NCBI GenBank assembly: GCA_021798235.1
Contig: JAJZMO010000052.1
Span: forward strand, 1-5,484
Length of the DNA stretch: 5,484 nucleotides
Origin: Acidobacteriota bacterium
GTDB taxonomy: Bacteria > Acidobacteriota > Terriglobia > Terriglobales > Acidobacteriaceae
Reading direction: 5' to 3'
Shown in pieces: positions 1 through 4,298 of the stretch. The notes below the pieces were generated by a model, which was not told the DNA's origin, did no database searches, and worked only from the letters and a program-made list of their open reading frames with translations. The first letter of the stretch is position 1. The number at the start of each line of letters is the position of its first letter. Position numbers and translations under genes: made by a program.

Positions 1-1405
1 CATCGTCCGCGTAGATCTGCATCTGTTGCGCAAAAAACTAAGAGAGTATTACCGGGAAGCTGGCAAGCACGATCCATTGCAGATCGTTTTGAACGCAGGC
101 AGTTATATCCCAGAGTTTGTACCCGCCAGCGAAAAAGAGTGCATGGCTACAGCTCAAAACGATACCCCGACCCAGAACTGCCCTGAAGAATATACTCTTC
201 CAGACATTGCATTGACGCAGCCAAATTCCTCCACTGGGGTCCCGCTACACACAGCTTCATTCGATGCGTTTGCAAAATTTCCCTATTGCTCCCAACTTAA
301 AGTTTGTCTGGCCGCTACAGGCTTCGCATTTCTGGCATTGCTGACCAGCCTCCTGATCTTTGTAATCCTTTCTATCCACCGCGCACCTACCTTACTCTTC
401 ATCCAGAAAATGCCCACGCCCGCCAGGATACTTCCAGCCACAGTCCTGAAAGATCTGAAGCTGGGATCTTCTCCGGATACGCTTCTGGATGGAATCAGGA
501 TTCGTTGTGGCAGCAGCGCGGACTACATTGATTCCGCGGGACTGCGCTGGCAAGGCGATCGCGACTTCACCGGAGGAACCCCCTACGCGCGCCCCGTCCA
601 ATCCATCCAGCGCTCCACAGATCCCGCACTGTATAGCTATGGCAGGCAGGGGGTTTTTCAATATGACATTCCCGTTGGATCCGGATCCTACGAGGTGCAT
701 CTGCTATTTGCTGAGACGCAGCCCGGCGTGGAAGATGGCGTGCGCGAGGTCTCCTACACCGTGGGATTGGGCCAGGCGGACTCCATTGACGTCGTCTCCG
801 ACGCCAGTGGGCCAAGGGCTGCCACCGAGCGGGTCTACGCGAATGTTCGCCCTGGCGATAACGGAAAAATTCACCTGAACTTTTGGTCGACTGACAGCAT
901 TTTGAACGCCATTGAAATTCTGCCCGACAAGAATGGAAAACCGCAGCCGGTTCGCATCTCCACACTGCACCATCTTTATGAGGACATCTCCGGCGGACAT
1001 TGGCTTCCCGACCGCTACTATCTTGGAGGTCGGAACGTGGAGCACGCATTTGCGCGCAATCAGGATGCTCCACCGCTTTTAACGCGAGAACGGTATGGCA
1101 ATTTCAACTATGCCATCCCCGTCGCCAAAGGCTACAAATATCAACTCACGCTTTACATGTCCGAGCATTACTGGGGAGAGCGCTATTCCGGACTGGGCGG
1201 TCCGGGCAGTCGCATCTACACCGTACGCTGCAACGGTGACGATCTGCTGAAGAACTTTGATCTGGTGGCCGTACAAAAGGAGAGCAGCGCTGTAGCGGTC
1301 CGCTTCCGGAATCTAGTTCCCGATGCCTCCGGCAAATTGATTTTGAGCTTCGTTCCCGTGGTCAACTACCCCTTGGTCAATGCGTTTGAGATCCAGCCAG
1401 AATAG
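1..1405 (+). CDS. Membrane protein with winged-helix remnant and two malectin domains (5' end outside window)
   Basis: The frame is open from base 2 and a TTG at 26 is only an internal codon, so the start lies upstream; 467 residues are visible. Residues 1-40 (IVRVDLHLLRKKLREYY, ending GSYIPEF) resemble the recognition helix and wing of an OmpR/ToxR-type winged helix, in a form common in Acidobacteriota. A polar linker follows, then one transmembrane helix at about 102-125 (VCLAATGFAFLALLTSLLIF). Two malectin-like domains lie beyond it, about 165-308 and 316-465. They repeat the same pattern: W..D..F.GG or W.PDRYYLGG, then F.Y.IPV...Y...L...E, ending NAIEILP or NAFEIQP. Malectin domains bind di- and oligosaccharides. 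The order suggests a CadC/ToxR-like one-component sensor with cytoplasmic DNA binding and periplasmic sugar binding; that role is inferred. The TAG stop overlaps the left target duplication of the adjacent transposon. A downstream secreted glucanase gene supports a carbohydrate-response role. Confidence 0.85.
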   Translation, partial: IVRVDLHLLRKKLREYYREAGKHDPLQIVLNAGSYIPEFVPASEKECMATAQNDTPTQNCPEEYTLPDIALTQPNSSTGVPLHTASFDAFAKFPYCSQLKVCLAATGFAFLALLTSLLIFVILSIHRAPTLLFIQKMPTPARILPATVLKDLKLGSSPDTLLDGIRIRCGSSADYIDSAGLRWQGDRDFTGGTPYARPVQSIQRSTDPALYSYGRQGVFQYDIPVGSGSYEVHLLFAETQPGVEDGVREVSYTVGLGQADSIDVVSDASGPRAATERVYANVRPGDNGKIHLNFWSTDSILNAIEILPDKNGKPQPVRISTLHHLYEDISGGHWLPDRYYLGGRNVEHAFARNQDAPPLLTRERYGNFNYAIPVAKGYKYQLTLYMSEHYWGERYSGLGGPGSRIYTVRCNGDDLLKNFDLVAVQKESSAVAVRFRNLVPDASGKLILSFVPVVNYPLVNAFEIQPE

Positions 1406-1411
1406 CGCATC
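1404..1411. repeat. Target site duplication, left copy (AGCGCATC)
   Basis: AGCGCATC directly precedes the left terminal repeat and occurs again, identical, directly after the right one (3903-3910). Eight bases is the duplication length known for IS1595-family insertions. The first two bases are the AG of the malectin gene's TAG stop, so the insertion left that reading frame unchanged. Confidence 0.95.
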
Positions 1412-1436
1412 GGCATAAATATACTTAGCTAACCCA
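1412..1436 (+). repeat. Left terminal inverted repeat
   Basis: The outer 15 bases, GGCATAAATATACTT, are identical to the right end read inward. The next four are AGCT here and GACA at the other end, and AACCCA is again identical. The variable block is where the right end has a perfect -35 box and this end has TTAGCT. Confidence 0.95.
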
Positions 1437-1453
1437 AGAGATATGCGTATTAT
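1425..1453 (+). promoter_or_regulatory. Candidate promoter of the DUF3800 gene, -35 inside the terminal repeat
   Basis: TTAGCT (1425-1430, 3 of 6 matches to TTGACA) lies 17 bp before TATTAT (1448-1453, 5 of 6 matches to TATAAT). The ATG at 1463 follows the -10 box after 9 nt, leaving an mRNA leader of only a few bases and no Shine-Dalgarno. The -35 box alone is weak. Support comes mainly from the identical geometry at the other end, where the transposase promoter has a perfect -35. Confidence 0.55.
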
Positions 1454-1461
1454 GTATACGC
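1445..1461. promoter_or_regulatory. Inverted repeat over the DUF3800 -10 box, possible operator
   Basis: GCGTAT-TATGT-ATACGC forms two perfect 6-base arms around a 5-base centre. It covers the TATTAT -10 box and ends one base before the ATG at 1463. A repressor bound here would block the promoter. In RNA only the part after the transcription start would be present, so a hairpin is less likely. The transposase end has no equivalent repeat. Confidence 0.4.
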
Positions 1462-1462
1462 C

Positions 1463-2548
1463 ATGTCCACTCCCGTACAATTTGAAAAGCGCGAATTAAT
1501 ACAAGTGGATTGCGACATTCTGCCATTGGTGTCAGACGCGCTTCCCCATTCGGATGGACTGATTGCAATGCTGAAAGTTTACATGGATCGTTCGGCTAAA
1601 CGGGATACCACCGATGAAGTAATGTGTGTTGCATCCGTTATTTTCAAGCCAACTGCATACAAGCAATTCGTCAGGCATTGGAATCGAATGCTAAAGGCAT
1701 GGGGGGCAGATACTTTCCATGCGAAAGAGTTCTACCCAGGCAGCGGGATATTCAAAAGGGATACTGCGGAAAAGAAACTTAGGTTTGAAGAAGATTCGCG
1801 GCGAATTCCTGAGATGATTGCAAAGGCTATTTCGCGCATCTTGATCGTTTCCTTTCGCCCAGCAGAGTTCATGGCATCTGCGCCTGAAGCGTGGAAAGCA
1901 TTTGGCGACAATCTCCATTCTTTAGCTGTGCAGGCGTGTCTATTAAGCAATGGAGACTGGCTAAAGAATAAGAAATGTTCTTTTGAGTCGTTCGCATATT
2001 TCATGGAATCAGGAGATGAAGGCGAGTCCGAAGTATTGAGAGATGTGGCGCGTCTGAGATCGCACGAAAAAACCGCTAAGCACATCAAAGTCGCATCTTT
2101 TACCACAGTGAACAAGGGTGTAGCTAAAGGACTTGAGGCAGCAGATTGCGTTGCATGGCACTGGAACAAGTATTACATGGACAGCGTAAGGCCTGAGCGC
2201 GTCAGGTATCCCCGCAAAGATTTTCTCTTCTTGGCTAACGCCGCGAGAGGAAAGTGCCAGTGTATATTTGCGAGCGGCGACGACCTAAAATATCTATTTT
2301 CTCTTTCTGAACAAGATGGCGGACTAAGGATTAGCAATATGCAATGTGACATGAATCAAGTTTCAATTATGAAAGGTGCCGAAGAGCTAGAAGAGCATTC
2401 TTCGCAGTTGCTTCCCACGTCTGATTTACGTCCTGCTGCTCTTTTTTGGGCTGCTGCGGATCTGCCAGAGCGGCTAAGACCTCAGTTTCGTATTTCAGAG
2501 GAAGACGTTTTAGCGTTTCGTGCATCGCAAGCAGCAAGCGTTGATTAG
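1463..2548 (+). CDS. DUF3800 domain protein, transposon passenger
   Basis: The 361-residue protein matches the DUF3800 pattern: MLKVYMDRSAK (36-46; the family usually has DESG), FHAKEF (85-90), FGDNLHSLAVQACL (147-160), FMESGDEGE (180-188) and GLEAADCVAWHWNKYY (223-238, the family's Q.AD-type helix). DUF3800 proteins are thought to have an RNase H-like fold and often sit in mobile or accessory DNA. D42, E182 and D228 are candidate acidic active-site residues; nuclease activity is inferred and no substrate can be named. The ATG at 1463 is chosen because it sits 9 nt after a -10 box, mirroring the transposase gene. M36, where the domain begins, is an alternative start. Residues 302-361 lie beyond the recognisable domain and are antisense to the 84-residue gene. 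The gene lies wholly inside the transposon and converges on the transposase. Confidence 0.8.
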   Translation: MSTPVQFEKRELIQVDCDILPLVSDALPHSDGLIAMLKVYMDRSAKRDTTDEVMCVASVIFKPTAYKQFVRHWNRMLKAWGADTFHAKEFYPGSGIFKRDTAEKKLRFEEDSRRIPEMIAKAISRILIVSFRPAEFMASAPEAWKAFGDNLHSLAVQACLLSNGDWLKNKKCSFESFAYFMESGDEGESEVLRDVARLRSHEKTAKHIKVASFTTVNKGVAKGLEAADCVAWHWNKYYMDSVRPERVRYPRKDFLFLANAARGKCQCIFASGDDLKYLFSLSEQDGGLRISNMQCDMNQVSIMKGAEELEEHSSQLLPTSDLRPAALFWAAADLPERLRPQFRISEEDVLAFRASQAASVD

Positions 2549-2621
2549 CGATGACGATTTCCAGTTGTTTTTCAAGAACAACACTCAAGTTGAAGAATAC
2601 TGCTTTTTCGTGATCGGTCAT
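2367..2621 (-). CDS. Small helical protein, 84 residues, antisense to the DUF3800 3' end
   Basis: I do not recognise a family. The ATG at 2621 is preceded by AAGGAG (2632-2637) with 10 nt spacing, the only clear Shine-Dalgarno in the transposon and the best evidence that the gene is real. Residues 5-40 form a long amphipathic helix (FNLSVVLEKQLEIVIANQ, then LLLAMHETLKRL), likely a coiled coil or dimerisation helix. A Pro/Gln/Lys linker (55-65) and a second helix (about 66-82) follow. There is no signal peptide or membrane segment. The last 182 bases overlap the DUF3800 gene tail to tail. A regulator or a partner of the DUF3800 protein are both possible, but neither is shown. An antisense shadow with a chance ribosome site remains the main alternative. 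Confidence 0.6.
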   Translation of the reverse strand: MTDHEKAVFFNLSVVLEKQLEIVIANQRLLLAMHETLKRLPLKYETEVLAALADPQQPKKEQQDVNQTWEATAKNALLALRHLS

Positions 2622-2631
2622 TAACGAACTA

Positions 2632-2637
2632 CTCCTT
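2632..2637 (-). promoter_or_regulatory. Ribosome binding site of the 84-residue gene
   Basis: Read on the minus strand, AAAAGGAG lies 10 nt before the ATG at 2621. A -10-like TATCAT (2651-2656, minus) lies just upstream and overlaps the TATGAT box facing the other way, so two divergent start signals share the same bases. No convincing -35 was found for this direction. Confidence 0.6.
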
Positions 2638-2649
2638 TTGCGATTGCGC

Positions 2650-2655
2650 TATGAT
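2650..2655 (+). promoter_or_regulatory. Candidate -10 box for a leaderless 71-residue gene
   Basis: TATGAT (5 of 6 matches to TATAAT) lies 6 nt before the ATG at 2662. Transcription would begin at or next to the A of the start codon. There is no Shine-Dalgarno before that ATG, which fits leaderless translation. No good -35 box is visible at 16-18 bp. Confidence 0.5.
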
Positions 2656-2661
2656 AACACC

Positions 2662-2877
2662 ATGAAGACCTCACCCGACAGCCCTGAATATCAGAACTTC
2701 ACGAACCTTTTGCGCCGAATCGTGACGGTTCCCCATGCGGAGATTAAGCGGCGCATAGAGGATGAGCAGGCAACGAAAGACTGGACGCGGGAGAATGGGC
2801 AGCCGGAACACCGTCACCGGCCTATCGTTTCCCCCGATTCTGTCGCCTCATCCAGAAGCCGCTCTTCCCGCATCTGA
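2662..2877 (+). CDS. Small hypothetical protein, 71 residues, transposon passenger
   Basis: The N-terminal half has a conserved look (SPEYQNFTNLLRRIVTVPHA, then EIKRRIEDEQ). It resembles short uncharacterised bacterial proteins with an F..LL..I..VPH.EI..R.E signature; this is from memory and no function is known to me. The second half (about 40-71) is polar and rich in Arg, Ser and Pro, and looks disordered. ATG 2662 is preferred over an in-frame TTG at 2638, because TATGAT sits 6 nt before it and the extra residues (LRLRYDNT) would be translated promoter. The stop lies 2 bp from the transposase stop, so the two genes converge almost end to end. It starts 40 bp from the divergent 84-residue gene and may share its control region. 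Confidence 0.6.
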   Translation: MKTSPDSPEYQNFTNLLRRIVTVPHAEIKRRIEDEQATKDWTRENGQPEHRHRPIVSPDSVASSRSRSSRI

Positions 2878-2879
2878 CC

Positions 2880-3851
2880 TTACCCACACGCCGTTTCTCC
2901 AACCTTGCCGGTCAGTTCTGCATAGGTCAGTCTCTTTCCTGAAATCTGCGATACAGCCAGCATAAAGCGGTCATAATCGGTCAATGGATTGTCTTTTGTT
3001 GTGCGGTTGTTATAGCGAAACGCTTGCTCATCTACATATCGGTGAAGGTGGAATGGTTCTACGGCAACGTAGGTTCCGTTTAATCCTCGCTTGAGCAGAC
3101 TCCAGAAATTCTCTATTCCCTGAGTGTGAACCTGCCCACGAACGTATTCTTGTATATGCGTCACGGTTTCGTGGACGTAATCTTGTTCCGCTAGATTGTC
3201 ATAACCAGTCCACCCATCGGTATAAACGGTTGAGCCTTTCTCAATCGCGTTCAAAATCTCCCGCTGCAAGACTTCACGCTTGGCGTTTGGAATGACCTTG
3301 GCGCGGACTTGACGGCTCTCTCTGTCCAGCATTCCCATCACAGTCATTTTCTTATTGGCATGGATGCCGTTTTGCATCTTGAGCCGTTGCTTCGCGTGCA
3401 TATTCTTTGGCTTGCCGCCGATGAAAGTCTCATCGACTTCGACTGGTCCGCGCTCAGGGCCTCCAAACATCTCCAGTGAGCCATTGGCGAGCGCATAGCG
3501 AATCCGATGCAGCATAAACCATGCGCTCTTCTGTGTTACTCCGATATGCCGCGCAATCTCATAACTGGAAATACCATTCTTGCAATTTGCGACTAGCCAT
3601 ATTCCAATAAGCCACTTATCGAGGCCTATAGGCGAATCCTCGAATACTGTCCCAGTCTTGGCGGTGAACTGTTTGCGGCAAGCAGCGCACTTCCAGCGCA
3701 TCTGCTTTGCCAACCAATAATGACGTTTTTTGCCACAATAAGGACAGATAGGCTCATCGCATCCCCAGCGCATTTCCTTGATAATGGCAATGCAGTTCTC
3801 AGGCTTTTCGTAGTAGCGGATAGCATCTGTAAGTGTCTTAGGGTTTTCCAT
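2880..3851 (-). CDS. IS1595-family transposase
   Basis: This 323-residue protein has the usual IS1595-family layout. An N-terminal zinc ribbon has C36-P-Y-C39 and C55-A-A-C58. A helix-turn-helix follows at about 95-120 (YEIARHIGVTQKSAWFMLHR). The catalytic core has VEVDETFIGGK (D140), VYTDGWTGY (D212) and HTQGIENFWSLLKRG (E247 and K254, spaced E-x6-K). The C-terminal signature is FHLHRYVDEQAFRYNNR. It moves the element by DDE-type DNA cleavage and strand transfer at the terminal repeats. ATG 3851 is chosen because upstream in-frame codons run out across the terminal repeat into host DNA. It starts 9 nt after a -10 box, so the mRNA is nearly leaderless. Q244 stands where relatives, as I recall, have Asn (HTNGIENFW). 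No frameshift or early stop is seen, so it appears intact. Confidence 0.95.
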   Translation of the reverse strand: MENPKTLTDAIRYYEKPENCIAIIKEMRWGCDEPICPYCGKKRHYWLAKQMRWKCAACRKQFTAKTGTVFEDSPIGLDKWLIGIWLVANCKNGISSYEIARHIGVTQKSAWFMLHRIRYALANGSLEMFGGPERGPVEVDETFIGGKPKNMHAKQRLKMQNGIHANKKMTVMGMLDRESRQVRAKVIPNAKREVLQREILNAIEKGSTVYTDGWTGYDNLAEQDYVHETVTHIQEYVRGQVHTQGIENFWSLLKRGLNGTYVAVEPFHLHRYVDEQAFRYNNRTTKDNPLTDYDRFMLAVSQISGKRLTYAELTGKVGETACG

Positions 3852-3860
3852 GACTCTTAC

Positions 3861-3889
3861 AGTATCGAACCGCTTGCTGGGTTTGTCAA
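3861..3889 (-). promoter_or_regulatory. Transposase promoter with its -35 box inside the right terminal repeat
   Basis: On the minus strand a perfect TTGACA (3884-3889) is followed by a 17-bp spacer and GATACT (3861-3866, 4 of 6 matches to TATAAT). The ATG at 3851 comes 9 nt later, leaving about 3 nt of leader. Because the -35 lies in the terminal repeat, transposase bound to that end would probably block its own transcription (inference). Confidence 0.75.
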
Positions 3890-3902
3890 GTATATTTATG
3901 CC
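3878..3902 (-). repeat. Right terminal inverted repeat
   Basis: Read inward on the minus strand it begins GGCATAAATATACTT, then GACA, then AACCCA. It matches the left repeat at 22 of 25 positions. All three differences fall in the 4-base block that completes the TTGACA box here. Confidence 0.95.
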
Positions 3903-3910
3903 AGCGCATC
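3903..3910. repeat. Target site duplication, right copy (AGCGCATC)
   Basis: Identical to 1404-1411 and in direct orientation, immediately outside the right terminal repeat. Deleting 1412-3910 restores the uninterrupted host sequence. Confidence 0.95.
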
Positions 3911-3928
3911 TAATTGAAAAATAAATAT

Positions 3929-3940
3929 ATTTAACGTTAA
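3929..3940. promoter_or_regulatory. Palindrome TTAACGTTAA, possible operator
   Basis: TTAACGTTAA (3931-3940) is a perfect 10-bp palindrome with a central CG, a style seen in LacI-family operators. ATTTAACGTTAA here recurs as ATTTAACGTGAA at 4058-4069, 11 of 12 identical, 129 bp downstream. Both lie upstream of a secreted glucanase, where sugar-responsive control is expected. The regulator is unknown, and A/T-rich DNA makes chance palindromes more likely. Confidence 0.35.
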
Positions 3941-3965
3941 TTAAACTCCTGCGGCCCCACCCTTG

Positions 3966-3989
3966 GCTCCCCGTCCGGCTCTGGGGAGC
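3966..3989 (+). terminator. G/C hairpin, possible old terminator of the malectin gene
   Basis: GCTCCCC and GGGGAGC form a 7-bp stem with a 10-base loop. Before the insertion it would have lain about 60 nt after the malectin stop codon. No T-run follows directly (only ATTTTG about 20 nt later), so this is a weak terminator call. Confidence 0.3.
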
Positions 3990-4057
3990 GCTCACGGTCT
4001 TGCATCTCATTTTGTTCCCAGCAAGATCACGAAAAAAATCCCTCTTTCCCGGACAAA

Positions 4058-4069
4058 ATTTAACGTGAA
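4058..4069. promoter_or_regulatory. Second ATTTAACGT site, possible operator half of a pair
   Basis: ATTTAACGTGAA matches the site at 3929-3940 at 11 of 12 bases. The mismatch breaks the perfect palindrome. A direct repeat of CCCGGAC (4048-4054, 4070-4076) brackets it. Confidence 0.3.
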
Positions 4070-4279
4070 CCCGGACCTTCGCATCGGAGAGTCGCGCACA
4101 CGCCGCGTGGTTAATTTAGCAGGTCTTAACTTCCCATCGATCGAAACCAGAGCGGACAATACACCTGGTTATGGGACTCTTTGTAGGACTCCTGCCTGCC
4201 GAGAAATAGCTCCAAGCGGTACGACAACGACGCCCAACAGCAAAACCCAGTGTCAATTCACATTCAACGATTCGACATT

Positions 4280-4297
4280 AAGGAGAACGTGTACACG
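4280..4297 (+). promoter_or_regulatory. Ribosome binding site of the GH12 gene, with a palindrome before the start codon
   Basis: AAGGAG (4280-4285) lies 13 nt before the ATG at 4299, longer than usual. Most of the gap is a perfect 10-bp palindrome, CGTGTACACG (4288-4297). Folded as a mini-hairpin it would shorten the effective spacing; as DNA it could be a protein site. No other ATG, GTG or TTG in this frame fits the Shine-Dalgarno better. Confidence 0.65.
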
Positions 4298-4298
4298 C

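Larger units (their letters stand above)
1412..3902. mobile_element. Complete IS1595-family transposon with three passenger genes (2491 bp)
   Basis: Both ends are directly visible. The left end starts GGCATAAATATACTT, and the reverse complement of the right end starts with the same 15 bases. After a 4-base region with one match, AACCCA is shared too, giving 22 of 25 identical. A perfect 8-bp duplication flanks the element. Starting with GG, an 8-bp duplication and an IS1595-type transposase all agree with this family, whose members are known to carry passenger genes. Contents from left to right: DUF3800 gene (+), 84-residue protein (-), 71-residue protein (+), transposase (-). The intact duplication and near-identical ends point to a fairly recent, undecayed insertion. 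Much of the passenger DNA looks more A/T-rich than the flanking genes. Confidence 0.95.
3911..4298. other. Host intergenic region upstream of the GH12 gene
   Basis: No gene with coding character was found in these 388 bases. The left part (3911-3947) is very A/T-rich and contains a TIR-like ATAAATATATTT (3921-3932). Further right lie a G/C hairpin (3966-3989), two related TTTAACGT sites, a directly repeated CCCGGAC (4048 and 4070), a GTTAA-N11-TTAAC inverted repeat (4110-4130), and a Shine-Dalgarno near the end. I could not place a convincing -35/-10 pair for the GH12 gene. Confidence 0.6.

Noticed and set aside
26..28. TTG as the start of the malectin protein
   Set aside because: The frame stays open to the window edge, and the residues before it (IVRVDLHL) continue the winged-helix pattern.
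392..1073. Several minus-strand open frames opposite the malectin gene
   Set aside because: Arg/Pro-rich, low-coherence translations expected opposite a G/C-rich gene; no start signals.
1732..2169. 145-codon open frame on the minus strand
   Set aside because: It is a shadow of the DUF3800 gene; no Shine-Dalgarno or recognisable domain, and the plus-strand frame shows family motifs throughout.
2638..2661. TTG at 2638 as start of the 71-residue gene
   Set aside because: It would translate the -10 box region, and no Shine-Dalgarno precedes it on the plus strand; the AAGGAG nearby reads on the other strand.
2600..3910. A short (about 1.3 kb) insertion sequence with only the transposase
   Set aside because: No inverted repeat matching the right end was found near 2600-2880; the perfect partner and target duplication are at 1404-1436.
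3852..4010. In-frame upstream extension of the transposase by 53 codons
   Set aside because: It runs through the promoter, the terminal repeat, the target duplication and into host DNA, so it cannot belong to the element's gene.
4137..4144. Palindrome TCGATCGA
   Set aside because: Eight bases, no second copy and no link to a promoter or start; treated as chance.
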